64,000 nt of DNA from assembly GCA_009845425.1 (NCBI GenBank), contig VXZQ01000017.1, positions 186,083 through 250,082 of the forward strand, read 5' to 3'. The position numbers and the translations under genes were made by a program. Shown one piece after another: positions 1-9,225 of this stretch. The DNA comes from Holophagales bacterium (GTDB lineage: Bacteria > Acidobacteriota > Thermoanaerobaculia > Multivoradales > Multivoraceae). Every line of letters starts with the position of its first letter. Positions within the stretch are counted from its first letter, which is position 1. The notes beneath the pieces are model-generated. The model saw nothing but the letters and a program-made list of their open reading frames with translations. It did not search any database and had not been told where the DNA came from.

Positions 1-1181
1 CGCACGCCCGGCGACTCCGTGTCCGCGTGCCGGCGAGCGAGCATCGGCACGACGCCCTCGTAGCGTCCGCGCCACTGGTAGGACGACCGCCGGCCCTTGA
101 TCTCGAAGGCGATCTCCCGGCTGCCCGAGCCGTAGAGCACGACCTGCCGCGCCTCCTCGGACAACTCGCACCACGGGGTCGAGAGATCGAAGCCGAGATC
201 CGCGGCGACCGTCCTGAGCATCCTGAGCCGCCACGACGACGAACTCGTCGGAAACGGTCTGAGCACGCCGGACTGGATCGACCGGCGGGGATCATCCAGG
301 ATCCGCTGCTCGTCGACCGCCATCGAGGAACCCAGGCCGCCGCACTCAGGGCAGGCGCCGTAGGGGCTGTTGAACGAGAAGAGGCGCGGCGAGATCTCCG
401 CCAGACTGGAGCCGCAGTCGGCGCAGGCGTAGTGCTGCGACATCGTCTCCTCGGGCAATCCCTGGGGCGCCACGACGAGCAGGCCGCGCCCGACCTCAAG
501 GGCCGTCTCGAACGACGCGGCTAGCCGCTGCTCGATGCCCGGCCGCACGACGAGCCGGTCGATCACGATCTCGATGTCGTGCTTCTTGTTCTTGTCCAGA
601 GCCGGCAGGTCGCCGGAGAGTTCGCAGAGTTCGCCATCGATGCGCGCCCGCAGGAACCCCTCGCGGACCATCTGCTCGAGCTGGCGGCGGTACTCGCCCT
701 TCTTGCCCCGCACGTACGGCGCGAGCAGCAGCAGCCGCGTCCCCTCCGGCATCCCGGCCACCCGGTCGACCATCTGCTGCACGGTCTGAGGCCGGATCAC
801 CTTGCCGCACTCGGGGCAGTGCGGCACTCCCACCGAGGCGTAGAGCAGCCGCAGGTAGTCCTGGATCTCCGTCACCGTCCCCACCGTCGACCGCGGGTTG
901 CGGGACACCGACTTCTGCTCGATCGAAATCGCGGGCGACAATCCCTCGATCGAGTCGACGTCCGGCTTCTCGACCTGGTGCAGGAACTGGCGGGCGTAGG
1001 CCGACAGGGACTCGACGTACCGACGCTGCCCCTCCGCGAACAGCGTGTCGAAGGCGAGGGAGGACTTGCCCGAGCCCGAAACGCCGGTGACGACGACCAG
1101 CCGATCGCGCGGGATCTCGACCGTCAGGTTCTTCAGGTTGTGCTCGCGGGCGCCGCGAACGACGATCTTCTTGCCGCTCAC
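1..1181 (-). CDS. uvrA: Excinuclease ABC subunit A, 5' part (runs off the left edge)
   Basis: The UvrA ATPase is the damage-recognition subunit of nucleotide excision repair and works with UvrB. About 393 N-terminal residues are visible; the rest lies beyond position 1. The reading begins GTG AGC GGC AAG at 1181 and shows the first Walker A motif ([16 protein letters not shown], about residue 30), followed by [15 protein letters not shown] and the [16 protein letters not shown] segment. It continues into the UvrA zinc-binding region, with CxxC pairs in YACADCGS and [10 protein letters not shown]. The GTG start overlaps the smpB stop in a GTGA, so the two are probably co-translated. The frame is open throughout. 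Confidence 0.95.
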   Translation of the reverse strand, partial: MSGKKIVVRGAREHNLKNLTVEIPRDRLVVVTGVSGSGKSSLAFDTLFAEGQRRYVESLSAYARQFLHQVEKPDVDSIEGLSPAISIEQKSVSRNPRSTVGTVTEIQDYLRLLYASVGVPHCPECGKVIRPQTVQQMVDRVAGMPEGTRLLLLAPYVRGKKGEYRRQLEQMVREGFLRARIDGELCELSGDLPALDKNKKHDIEIVIDRLVVRPGIEQRLAASFETALEVGRGLLVVAPQGLPEETMSQHYACADCGSSLAEISPRLFSFNSPYGACPECGGLGSSMAVDEQRILDDPRRSIQSGVLRPFPTSSSSWRLRMLRTVAADLGFDLSTPWCELSEEARQVVLYGSGSREIAFEIKGRRSSYQWRGRYEGVVPMLARRHADTESPGV

Positions 1182-1699
1182 ACCGTTTCCTCTGACGCGT
1201 CCGTACGCATGCGCCGCCGGCCGCGGAACACCTCGCCGGCCTCCCGGTCGAGGGTCCGCTCCCGTTCCCGCTCGCGCTTGTCGTGCAACTTCCTGCCTTC
1301 GGCCAGGGCCAGCTCGACCTTGATCCGGTTCCCTTTCAGGTAGACGGACAGCGGCACCACCGTCAGGCCCCGGTCGCGGGTACGCCCGAACAGGCGGTCG
1401 ATCTCGCGCCGATTCAGGAGCAGCCGCCTCGGCCGCTCGAGGTCATGGTTCTCCCGGTTCCCGTGGCTGTACGCTGAGACGTGAGCCTCCAGCAACCAGG
1501 CCTCGTGGTCGCGAAAGGCCACGTAGCTGTCGCGTAGCTGGATCTTGCCGCCCCTGATCGATTTGACCTCAGTGCCCAGGAGCTCGATGCCAGCCTCCAG
1601 CCGCTCCAGGACGCGATACTCCCGCCGGGCCTTTCGATTGACCGCCAGAGCGTTCCCGCCCGCGAGCGACCGCTGCTTCTGTTTGCTGCGCCTGGCCAT
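1178..1699 (-). CDS. smpB: SsrA-binding protein SmpB
   Basis: SmpB binds tmRNA and delivers it to stalled ribosomes for trans-translation. The 173-residue protein has the family core: [41 protein letters not shown], and a conserved [14 protein letters not shown] stretch. The C-terminal tail is highly basic and charged ([21 protein letters not shown]), as expected for the part that enters the ribosomal channel. It is slightly longer than the usual 150-160 residues. It is transcribed ahead of uvrA and overlaps it by four bases. The tmRNA gene itself is not visible in the window. Confidence 0.95.
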   Translation of the reverse strand: MARRSKQKQRSLAGGNALAVNRKARREYRVLERLEAGIELLGTEVKSIRGGKIQLRDSYVAFRDHEAWLLEAHVSAYSHGNRENHDLERPRRLLLNRREIDRLFGRTRDRGLTVVPLSVYLKGNRIKVELALAEGRKLHDKRERERERTLDREAGEVFRGRRRMRTDASEETV

Positions 1700-1784
1700 C
1701 CGTGTTCGTTTCCGGCGTTCGGTGCATCTTCCCGGTGGAGTCTACTCCGCGGGCACCGTGGCGGAGGCGGTTGCAATGCGGCCG

Positions 1785-1816
1785 AAGCGCCACAGAAGTG
1801 GGGCAAAAGCGCCACA
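1785..1816. promoter_or_regulatory. Direct repeat of AAGCGCCACA, 22 bp period, between divergent smpB and lpxC
   Basis: The decamer AAGCGCCACA occurs at 1785-1794 and again at 1807-1816. The extended match is GCNNAAGCGCCACA. A 22-bp centre-to-centre spacing is two helical turns, which would place both copies on the same DNA face. It sits in the 232-bp divergent region between smpB and lpxC. A dimeric regulator site is an inference; no binding protein is identified. Confidence 0.35.
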
Positions 1817-1901
1817 TACTGGACAGTCGACCCACTCTCGTCGAGAACCTAAACCGCTGAAAAACAAGGAACTTGCAGGAGAACGAAGGCGATCGTCAGG
1901 C

Positions 1902-1917
1902 TGGCACGATCCGTGCT
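1902..1917 (+). promoter_or_regulatory. Sigma-54-like -24/-12 promoter upstream of lpxC
   Basis: TGGCACGATCCGTGCT matches the sigma-54 consensus TGGCAC-N5-TTGCW with one mismatch (G for T at 1913) and correct GG-to-GC spacing. The predicted transcript start is close to 1928, only a few bases before the lpxC ATG at 1932. The leader would therefore be nearly absent, which weakens the case. A sigma-54 activator (the NtrX-like gene) lies four genes downstream. Confidence 0.4.
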
Positions 1918-1931
1918 GAAACACCTGCTCG

Positions 1932-2924
1932 ATGGCAAAGCGCGCCAACGGATCGGGCCGGAGTTCCCATCGACGGCCCAGCGACACGCGTGACCGCCTG
2001 TTTCGCCAGCAGACGATCCGACGTCCGACGGCGATCTCCGGCGTAGGCATCCACACCGGCAGGGAAACGAATCTGCGCATCCTGCCGGCGCCGCCCGGCG
2101 CGGGCATCTGCTTCCGCCGCACGGATGCCGGCAACGTGGAGGTTCCTGCAGACCTCAAGAGCGTCAGCTCCCTCGAACTCGCCACCACCCTCGGTCGCGA
2201 CGACGTCACCGTCTCCACGGTCGAACACCTTCTCGCCGCCGTCTACATTCTCGGCATCGACAACCTGGTCGTTGAGATGGACGGCCCCGAGGTGCCGATC
2301 CTCGACGGCTCGGCGATGCCCTACCTGCTGCTGCTGCAGGCGGCGGGGGTAAGACCCCAGAACGCGAGCCGGCAGATCCTCGCGATCACTTCGGTGATCG
2401 AGATCGACCGAGGCGACAAGTGGCTGCGCGCATCGCCCTACCCCGGCCTGCGCCTGGACTACACGATCGACTTCGAAGGCTGCGCGGTGGGACGCCAGCG
2501 GCTGCAGATCGACGTCGACACACGCAGCTTCGAGCGCGGCCTGGCGCCGGCCCGGACCTTCTGCCGGCAAATGGACGTCGAGCAGATGCAGCGCGCCGGC
2601 CTGGGCCTGGGCGGGTCGGTCGACAACTGCATCGTGTTCGACGAGCAGGGCGCCGTGAACACGGACCTCCGCTTCGCGGACGAGCCGGTGCGCCACAAGG
2701 CGCTCGACGCGGTGGGCGACTTCACCCTCCTGGGAGCGCCGATCTGGGGCCACTTCGAGGTTCTGCGGGGCGGGCATCAACTCCACTACGAGTTGCTCAG
2801 GGAACTCGTCGCCAACCCCCGGTACTGGACCTGGATGCGGGGAGACGAGTTGCCCCCGCCAGCGGATCGACCCCTCGAGAGCGAGCAGCCGACGACCTGG
2901 CTCCCGGGTTTCGCCGCTTCGTAA
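1932..2924 (+). CDS. lpxC: UDP-3-O-acyl-N-acetylglucosamine deacetylase
   Basis: This zinc hydrolase catalyses the committed step of lipid A synthesis. The 330-residue protein contains SGVGIHTG near residue 37, the zinc-ligand region TVSTVEHLLAAVY (His near residue 99), PILDGSAMPYLLLL, and the second metal/catalytic segment HKALDAVGDFTLLG (near residue 255). It ends with the HLP-like HFEVLRGGHQLHYELL. About 27 residues precede the usual family start (QQTIRRPTAISG). No ATG, GTG or TTG occurs in frame in that stretch, so ATG 1932 was kept. lpxK and waaA are about 16 kb away on the other strand. Confidence 0.95.
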   Translation: MAKRANGSGRSSHRRPSDTRDRLFRQQTIRRPTAISGVGIHTGRETNLRILPAPPGAGICFRRTDAGNVEVPADLKSVSSLELATTLGRDDVTVSTVEHLLAAVYILGIDNLVVEMDGPEVPILDGSAMPYLLLLQAAGVRPQNASRQILAITSVIEIDRGDKWLRASPYPGLRLDYTIDFEGCAVGRQRLQIDVDTRSFERGLAPARTFCRQMDVEQMQRAGLGLGGSVDNCIVFDEQGAVNTDLRFADEPVRHKALDAVGDFTLLGAPIWGHFEVLRGGHQLHYELLRELVANPRYWTWMRGDELPPPADRPLESEQPTTWLPGFAAS

Positions 2925-2970
2925 GCGCCCGCGCAGCAGTGCGGGCTGCGAACGCTGGTAGTGTCATGCC

Positions 2971-3585
2971 ATGGGAGTCCCGCGGGCGGGACGGCTGATC
3001 TGCGCGCTCAGCCTGTCGAGCGTTCTGGGCGGCGACGCACTCGCGGCCCAGCCGCCGCGAGAGGCTTCAGCCCGGTCCGCCAGGGCCGCAATCGCCGGAC
3101 TCTCCGCCGTGCGCGAAGGTCCGGTGCTGCTGGTCAGCTTCCGGCTGGACCGGGCGTTGGACGAACGCACATGGGAGAAGATCGAGAGCGGGCTGCCGAC
3201 CGGCTTCACCTACGAGATCCAGGTCCGTCGGATCCGGCGCCGCTGGTTCGACAAGGCCGTCGTCGCCACCCGGCTGCAGGTCGTGGCGATGTACAACGCC
3301 CTCACCCGGGAGTACCAGGTCAACTTCAGGCGCGACGGCGAGCTCTACGCCAGCCGCGTCGTGACCTCGCAGGAGGAGCTGGAGCGAGCGCTGACGACGT
3401 TCGAGGGATTGCCGTCGGTCGAGCTGGCCGACGAACCGCCGGGACGACTCGTGCTCCGGGTGCGCGCGGAAGTGGGGACCCGAACCCGACTCGGCCTGAT
3501 CCCGGACCGGGTCCACACCGCCTGGGCGCAAACGACGCCCTTCCGCCCCGCCCAACGCCAGATCGGCAGCGGAGAGGCCGAGTGA
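2971..3585 (+). CDS. DUF4390 family exported protein
   Basis: The 204-residue protein starts with a signal-peptide-like segment ending near ALAAQ (about residue 26). The body matches the DUF4390 pattern: VLLVSFRLDRALDERTWE, YEIQVRRIRRRWFDK, a YNALTREYQVNF segment and a beta-rich C-terminus. DUF4390 genes commonly sit directly upstream of NtrY-like kinases, and here the kinase GTG start overlaps this stop codon in a GTGA. A role in periplasmic signal input to the kinase is inferred only; no biochemical function is known to me. Confidence 0.8.
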   Translation: MGVPRAGRLICALSLSSVLGGDALAAQPPREASARSARAAIAGLSAVREGPVLLVSFRLDRALDERTWEKIESGLPTGFTYEIQVRRIRRRWFDKAVVATRLQVVAMYNALTREYQVNFRRDGELYASRVVTSQEELERALTTFEGLPSVELADEPPGRLVLRVRAEVGTRTRLGLIPDRVHTAWAQTTPFRPAQRQIGSGEAE

Positions 3586-5840
3586 CGCCGCACTTCACCG
3601 CGTCCCGCCCACCCCTGCGGGAACTCATCAAGACCAACCGCTTCCTGGTCTGGCTCCTGGCTCTTTCCCTGGCGGTGCCGACCGCCGGCTACTACGCGCT
3701 CCAGCGCGGCCGCGAGATCGACCCCACGGTGCTGAACAACAGCATCCTGCTGTTCGCGCTGCGCAATCTGAACGTGGTGCTGATCCTGATCGTCGTCTTC
3801 GTGCTCGTCCGCAACCTGACCAAGCTGTGGATCGAGCGTCGACGCCAGCGTCTGGGCGCCAAGTTCCGCACCAAGCTGATCCTGACCTACATCGGCCTGT
3901 CGCTCATACCCGGACTCGTTCTGTTCGCCTACGCCACGGAACTGCTCCAGGGCTCGATCGACCGCATGTTCCGGACCGATATCGACGACCTGCTGGAACC
4001 GGCGAACCAGGTCTCCCAGGCCCTGACCTCAACGCAGCAGGACCAGTTGCTGCGCGACGCCGAGCGCTTTCTCGCCGACACCGAGAGCCTGGACCTGGAG
4101 AGCCCGCGCGGCCGCGGCAGGCTGCTGGGGGCGCTCGGTGACGCGCTCTCCGAGGCCGACCTGGACTACCTGGCGGTCTACCGCGACACCACCTTCCTGC
4201 AGGCCAGGGTCAAACCGCAGGCGCTTTCGGAAGTGCCCGAGCCGACCCGCGGCATGCTGCTCGAAGCGGTCCGCACCGGCGCCGCCCGGGCCATCGGCGA
4301 AGTGGCGGGCAGCGAGGAGCGGCTGATCCTGGCCGCCGCCGCGCGCGAAGGCGGCGCCGAGACCACGGTGGCCGTCGCCGGCAGGCTGCTCGACGCCGAA
4401 CTCGCCGGCAACACGGAGACCCTGATCGCCGCCTACCAGTCCCGGCGGCAACTGCACGCGCAACGCGACGAGATCCGGGCCGCGTACTGGCTCCTGTTCC
4501 TGACCGTGACGCTGTGCATCCTGCTCGTCTCGTGCTGGGTCGGTCTCTACGTCGCCGGCCGGGTCACCGGTCCGATCGAAGCGCTGGCGGACGGCACCCG
4601 GCGCATCGCTGGCGGCGACCTGGAACACCGGGTCGAGGCGGCCGCCGACGACGAGGTCCAGGTCCTGGTCGACTCCTTCAACCGGATGACCGACGCGTTG
4701 CAGGAATCAAACCGCGACCTGGTCGCGACGAACCGCCGCCTGGACGCCGAGCGCGCCCGCATCGAAGCGGTGCTCGAGAGCGGACCGGCCGGCGTTCTCT
4801 CGCTCGATCGCGACGGCCGCATCCTGACCTGCAACCGTGCCGCGATGGAGATGCTGGGACTTCCGGCGCATGTCTCGCTCGCCGGCGCCCCGCCCGAAGC
4901 CCTGAGCGAACTGCTCCCCGACAAGGGCGTCGAGGCCGTGTTCGCCGACCTGCCGGACTCGACCATCCGGGGGGCGACCGGCTCCCGCCGCTCCCGGGCG
5001 ACCCCGGCCCGTCGCGAAGTCAGCCTCGGCGGCAGGGACGACTGGAAGACGCTGGAGGTCAAGACCAGCCCGCTGCGCGCCCCGGACGGCAGCGGCGGCT
5101 TCGAACTGCTCGGTCACGTTCTCGTGATCGAGGATCTGACGGCGCTGCTCGACGCCCAGAAGGCCGCCACATGGACCGAGGCCGCACGCCGGATCGCGCA
5201 CGAGATCAAGAACCCGCTGACTCCGATCAAGCTCGCCGCCGAGCGACTGCTGCGCAAGGCGCAAGGCAACGACGCGAGGCTCGGCGCCGCGGTCGAGGAA
5301 GGCGCGCAGATCGTCGTCCGCGAGGTCGGCAACATGCAGAATCTCGTGGACCAGTTCGCGCGCTACGCCCGCATGCGGCGTCCCCAGCCCCGCGACGTGG
5401 ACATAGCAAAGCTGATCAGCGAGACGGTCGACCTCTACCGCGAGCTGAAACCCGGAGTCGAGGTCGAGGCGCGCATCGAGGCCGGCGAAGAGGGTCTCCA
5501 TGCCAAACTCGACGCCGACCAGATGCGCTCCGCCCTGGTCAACCTGCTGGACAACGCCATCGCCGCCACGAGCCCGCCCGGCCAGGTGACGGTCCGGGCC
5601 CGCCGCAGCAACGGGGTCTTCGACCTGTCCGTCAGGGACACCGGCAGCGGCGTGCCGAAGGGCGCGCGCGAGAAACTCTTCCTGCCGTACTTTTCGACCA
5701 AGGGACGCGGGTCGGGGCTGGGCCTCGCCATCGTGCAGCGCATCGTGAGCGATCACAACGGGTCGATCCGGGTCGAGGACAACGAGCCTCGCGGCACGAC
5801 CTTCACCATTGAACTGCCTCAGTCCGAACTGCCGCGGTAA
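3582..5840 (+). CDS. ntrY: NtrY-like membrane sensor histidine kinase
   Basis: This is a predicted inner-membrane sensor of a two-component pair, 752 residues from the GTG at 3582, which overlaps the DUF4390 stop. It has N-terminal membrane segments at about residues 17-36, 50-72 and 97-116. An external loop runs to a further membrane helix near 300-325, and HAMP follows. A PAS-like domain (ARIEAVLESGPAGVLSLDRDG) lies near 400-510. The phosphoacceptor box RIAHEIKNPLTPIKLAAERL has its His near residue 539. ATPase motifs are NLLDNAIAA, DTGSGVPKGAREKLF and GSGLGLAIV. The open frame extends upstream but that part is antisense-like to DUF4390. Stimulus unknown. Confidence 0.9.
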   Translation: MTPHFTASRPPLRELIKTNRFLVWLLALSLAVPTAGYYALQRGREIDPTVLNNSILLFALRNLNVVLILIVVFVLVRNLTKLWIERRRQRLGAKFRTKLILTYIGLSLIPGLVLFAYATELLQGSIDRMFRTDIDDLLEPANQVSQALTSTQQDQLLRDAERFLADTESLDLESPRGRGRLLGALGDALSEADLDYLAVYRDTTFLQARVKPQALSEVPEPTRGMLLEAVRTGAARAIGEVAGSEERLILAAAAREGGAETTVAVAGRLLDAELAGNTETLIAAYQSRRQLHAQRDEIRAAYWLLFLTVTLCILLVSCWVGLYVAGRVTGPIEALADGTRRIAGGDLEHRVEAAADDEVQVLVDSFNRMTDALQESNRDLVATNRRLDAERARIEAVLESGPAGVLSLDRDGRILTCNRAAMEMLGLPAHVSLAGAPPEALSELLPDKGVEAVFADLPDSTIRGATGSRRSRATPARREVSLGGRDDWKTLEVKTSPLRAPDGSGGFELLGHVLVIEDLTALLDAQKAATWTEAARRIAHEIKNPLTPIKLAAERLLRKAQGNDARLGAAVEEGAQIVVREVGNMQNLVDQFARYARMRRPQPRDVDIAKLISETVDLYRELKPGVEVEARIEAGEEGLHAKLDADQMRSALVNLLDNAIAATSPPGQVTVRARRSNGVFDLSVRDTGSGVPKGAREKLFLPYFSTKGRGSGLGLAIVQRIVSDHNGSIRVEDNEPRGTTFTIELPQSELPR

Positions 5841-5864
5841 CTCCGCGATCACCGACATCCGACG

Positions 5865-7232
5865 ATGAGCAAGGCGCGCATTCTGATCGTCGACGATGAG
5901 GCCGGCATCCGCCAGACGCTGCGGGGCATCCTCGAGGACGAAGGCCACTCGGTGACCGCGGCGGCGGACGCGGTGAGCGGCCAGGCGCTGATGGCGAGCG
6001 ACGAGTTCGATCTCGTCCTGCTCGACGTCTGGCTGCCTGACCGCGACGGCCTGGAGATCCTCGAGGAACTCCGGGAAGGCGACTTCCAGACCCCGGTGAT
6101 CGTCATCTCCGGCCACGGGAACATCGACACGGCGGTCAAGGCGATGCGAATCGGCGCGCACGACTTCCTGGAGAAGCCGCTGGCGCTCAACCGGGTCGTC
6201 GTGTCGGTCGAAAACGCGCTGGAGCGCAACCGTCTCGAACGCCAGGTGCGGGAGCTGTCGAACCGGCTCGATCCGGAGCGGCAGCTCATCGGCGACTCGC
6301 CGCCGATGCGGCGGTTGAAGGACGAGCTGCAGCTCGCGGCGCGCGCCGAAAGCCGGATCCTGATCACCGGCGAGAACGGCACAGGCAAGGAGCTGGTCGC
6401 ACGGCGCGTCCACAACCTCTCCCGGCGCAGGAGCCGCGCCTTCGTCGAAGTGAACTGCGCCGCGATCCCCGAGGAGCTGATCGAGAGCGAACTGTTCGGC
6501 CACATCAAGGGCGCCTTCACCGGAGCCTCGGAGAACCGCCGGGGACGTTTCGAGCAGGCCGACGGAGGCACCCTGTTCCTGGACGAGATCGCCGACATGT
6601 CGCTGAACACCCAGGCCAAGGTGCTGCGCGTGCTCGAGGAGCAGCGCTTCGAACGGGTCGGAGGTTCCGAGCCGATCGAGGTCGATGTGCGGGTGCTGGC
6701 GGCGACGAACAAGAACCTGGAAGAGGGTGAACTCCCGGCCGGCCGGTTCCGCGAGGACCTCTACTTCCGCCTCGCCGTCATTCCGCTCCACGTACCGGCG
6801 CTTCGTGAGCGGCGCGAGGACATCCCGGCCCTGATCGACCACTTCCTCCAGCGCTTCGCCGCCGAGGCCGGCCGCCGTCCCAAGACGATCGACGCTCAAG
6901 CGCTCGAGCGGCTGGTCGCCTACTCGTGGCCGGGGAACGTGCGAGAACTCCGCAACCTGAGCGAACGCCTGATGATCATGGCGCCGGGCGACGTGGTCAC
7001 GGAGGCGGATCTGCCGCCGCGGGTTCGCGGCACGGACGCGACCGCTCCGGTCGAAAGCGACTACGCCTCGCTCAAGGAGGCCCGCGAGACCTTCGAGCGG
7101 CTCTACATCGAGCGACGGCTCGGCGCCGCGGGCGGCAACGTCTCCCAAACCGCCCGGGACCTCGGAATCGACCGCCGCCACCTGTACCGCAAGCTCCAGG
7201 CCTACGGCATCGATCCCGAACGCGGTTCGTGA
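5865..7232 (+). CDS. ntrX: NtrX-like sigma-54-dependent response regulator
   Basis: A 455-residue enhancer-binding regulator. The receiver domain (MSKARILIVDDEAG, phosphoacceptor Asp in LVLLDVWLPDRDG, near residue 55) is followed by an AAA+ domain. That domain has Walker A GENGTGKE, the sigma-54 contact loop GAFTGA, Walker B GGTLFLDEIADM and the arginine-finger region SWPGNVRELRNL. The C-terminus is a Fis-type helix-turn-helix (GNVSQTARDLGIDRRHLYRKLQAYGI). It is separated by 24 bases from its likely kinase partner and shares a GTGA overlap with selB. Its presence implies that the cell uses sigma-54; one candidate site lies upstream of lpxC. Confidence 0.93.
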   Translation: MSKARILIVDDEAGIRQTLRGILEDEGHSVTAAADAVSGQALMASDEFDLVLLDVWLPDRDGLEILEELREGDFQTPVIVISGHGNIDTAVKAMRIGAHDFLEKPLALNRVVVSVENALERNRLERQVRELSNRLDPERQLIGDSPPMRRLKDELQLAARAESRILITGENGTGKELVARRVHNLSRRRSRAFVEVNCAAIPEELIESELFGHIKGAFTGASENRRGRFEQADGGTLFLDEIADMSLNTQAKVLRVLEEQRFERVGGSEPIEVDVRVLAATNKNLEEGELPAGRFREDLYFRLAVIPLHVPALRERREDIPALIDHFLQRFAAEAGRRPKTIDAQALERLVAYSWPGNVRELRNLSERLMIMAPGDVVTEADLPPRVRGTDATAPVESDYASLKEARETFERLYIERRLGAAGGNVSQTARDLGIDRRHLYRKLQAYGIDPERGS

Positions 7233-9154
7233 CCGAGGTAGCCGCCAACCGGTTCGTCGTCGGCACCGCCGGCCACGTCGACCACGGCAAGACGCGGCTG
7301 GTCCACGCCCTGACCGGGATCGACTGCGACCGCTGGGAAGAGGAGAAGCAGCGCGGAATCACGATCGACCTCGGCTTCGCGTCGATGGTCGAGGACGGCT
7401 GGCAGATCGGCTTCGTCGACGTACCCGGCCACGAGCGGTTCGTCCACAACGCGCTCGCCGGGCTCGGCGGCATCCAGATGATGGTCCTGGTCGTGGCCGC
7501 CGACGAGGGAGTGATGCCGCAGACCCTGGAGCATCTCGCCATCTGCTCGCTGCTCCGGATCCCGGCCGGCCTGGCGGTGCTCTCGAAGACGGACCTGGTG
7601 TCTTCCGACCTGGTGGAGCTTGCCGAACTGGAGCTCGAGGAGGCGCTTGCCGAAACCCCGTTCGCCGGCGCACCGATCCTGCCGGTGTCGGCCGAGACCG
7701 GCGAGGGTCTGGAACGACTCCGCGCGGCCCTGGTGGAGCTTGCCAGGTCGGCGACCCCGATCGACCGCGATCGCTCCCTGCCTGCCCGCCTGCCGATCGA
7801 CCGTGCGTTCCACCTGCGCGGACTCGGTGTGCTCGTTACGGGTACCCTCGCCCGTGGCATCGTGAGCGTCGGCGACGAGCTGGACATCCTGCCCGCCGTC
7901 GGCCGTGCCCGGGTGCGCAGCATCGAGGTTCACGGCGACCGCCGCCAACAGGCGGAGGCCGGTGAGCGCACGTCGCTCCAGCTCGTCGGCGTCGACCTCG
8001 AACAGGTCGCCCGCGGCCACGAACTGACCGCCCCCGGTGTCTACCGCGCCACGACTTCCCTGCTCGTGCGCTGCCGTCTGCTCTCCACGGCGCCCGAGCC
8101 GCTCGAGGGCAGCAGCCCGGTGCGGCTTCACGTCAACGCCGCGCAGCGGATGGGCAAGCTGCGGCCGCTCGAGACCGAGCGCCTGGCGCCCGGTCAGGAG
8201 GCGGTGGCCGAGATCCGGCTCGACGAGCCGCTGGTGGCGGTCCGCGGCGACCGCTTCGTCATCCGGAGACCCTCGCCCCAGACGACGCTCGGTGGCGGCG
8301 AGGTCCTCGACCCGGCCTGGAGGCGGCCTCGCGGCAGATCTCTCGGACCGGCGATCGAGGCGCTCAACTCCAGCGACCCGCAGGCCGCCGCCGTGCAATG
8401 GACCGCCGACGGCCGCGAGGCCGGCCTGGCTGTGACCGAACTTGCCCTGCGCCTGGGCGTCGTCCCCCGCGATGCCGAGGACCTGCTGAACCGCGCCGCG
8501 TCGGATGGACTGTTGCTGCAGGCAGGCTCCGGTCGCTTCGTCACCGCCGCCGCCGTCCGCCGCGTCACCCGGCGCTCCCGGCGCCTGGTCGAAGCGCACT
8601 TCGCCGCCGATCGCCTGTCCCGTGGCATGCCGAAGGCCGAACTGGTCCGCCGGCTGCTGGGCGACAGCGCCGCCGATCTGGCCTCCGCCTACCTGGACTG
8701 GTCGAGCCGCGGCGGCAAGGACATGAGCGTCGTGGTCGAGGGTGAACTCGTGACCCTCCCGGGCCGCGCCAGCGAACTGACGGACGCCGAGTCGAAGCTC
8801 GCCCGGGACCTCGTCGAAGGCTTCGAGCGGCAGCGACTGACCCCGGGCTCTCCCGAGGAGCTCTGCCGCGAGCTGGGGGCCAAGCCCCAGGTCTTCGAGG
8901 GCGTGCTCCGCTACCTCGTCGACCGCGGCAAGCTCGTCCGGCTGCCGAACGGACTGCTCCTCGCCGCCGCCGCCCTGGAGCGGTTCCAGGCCGACCTGCT
9001 CGCCACCGGCTGGGAGACCTTCAGCGTCGCCGAGTTCAAGGACCGCTTCGGCCTCACCCGCAAGTGGGCGATTCCGCTGCTGGAGCACCTCGACCGGCAG
9101 CGGCTGACGCGGCGGGAGGGGGACCGGCGGCGGGTGCTGCGACCTCGGAAGTAG
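7229..9154 (+). CDS. selB: Selenocysteine-specific elongation factor SelB
   Basis: The GTPase brings Sec-tRNA to UGA codons followed by a SECIS element. The 641-residue protein has the GTPase motifs GHVDHGKT (about residues 15-22), RGITIDLGFA, DVPGHERFV and SKTD. Beta-barrel domains 2 and 3 follow (IDRAFHLRGLGVLVTGTLARG and the HVNAAQRMGKLRPL segment). The C-terminal half resembles tandem winged helices that bind SECIS RNA (FSVAEFKDRFGLTRKWAIPLLEHLDR at the end). GTG 7229 overlaps the ntrX stop. No selA, selC, selD or obvious UGA-interrupted gene is visible nearby. Confidence 0.92.
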   Translation: MTEVAANRFVVGTAGHVDHGKTRLVHALTGIDCDRWEEEKQRGITIDLGFASMVEDGWQIGFVDVPGHERFVHNALAGLGGIQMMVLVVAADEGVMPQTLEHLAICSLLRIPAGLAVLSKTDLVSSDLVELAELELEEALAETPFAGAPILPVSAETGEGLERLRAALVELARSATPIDRDRSLPARLPIDRAFHLRGLGVLVTGTLARGIVSVGDELDILPAVGRARVRSIEVHGDRRQQAEAGERTSLQLVGVDLEQVARGHELTAPGVYRATTSLLVRCRLLSTAPEPLEGSSPVRLHVNAAQRMGKLRPLETERLAPGQEAVAEIRLDEPLVAVRGDRFVIRRPSPQTTLGGGEVLDPAWRRPRGRSLGPAIEALNSSDPQAAAVQWTADGREAGLAVTELALRLGVVPRDAEDLLNRAASDGLLLQAGSGRFVTAAAVRRVTRRSRRLVEAHFAADRLSRGMPKAELVRRLLGDSAADLASAYLDWSSRGGKDMSVVVEGELVTLPGRASELTDAESKLARDLVEGFERQRLTPGSPEELCRELGAKPQVFEGVLRYLVDRGKLVRLPNGLLLAAAALERFQADLLATGWETFSVAEFKDRFGLTRKWAIPLLEHLDRQRLTRREGDRRRVLRPRK

Positions 9155-9193
9155 GCCGCGCTCGCTGCTAACCTGCCCCGACCTGCCCCGGGG

Positions 9194-9210
9194 AAAGGAG
9201 CAAGACCCTG
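9194..9210 (+). promoter_or_regulatory. Strong Shine-Dalgarno pointing to a CTG start
   Basis: AAAGGAG at 9194-9200 is followed after 7 bases by CTG at 9208, in frame with and 18 bases upstream of the ATG at 9226. From the ATG the spacing would be 25 bases, too long. CTG 9208 (adding residues before MSFGVVLQ) is therefore a serious alternative start for the oxidoreductase. Confidence 0.45.
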
Positions 9211-9225
9211 ACCAGCACTGACCAG

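Noticed and set aside
2961..3581. In-frame extension of the NtrY-like kinase by about 207 residues
   Set aside because: It overlaps all of DUF4390 in another frame, has Arg/Pro/Gly-rich shadow composition, and the GTG at 3582 coincides with the DUF4390 stop.
4707..7181. 824-codon antisense open frame opposite ntrY/ntrX
   Set aside because: High-GC antisense open frame without any domain; both sense genes are fully explained.
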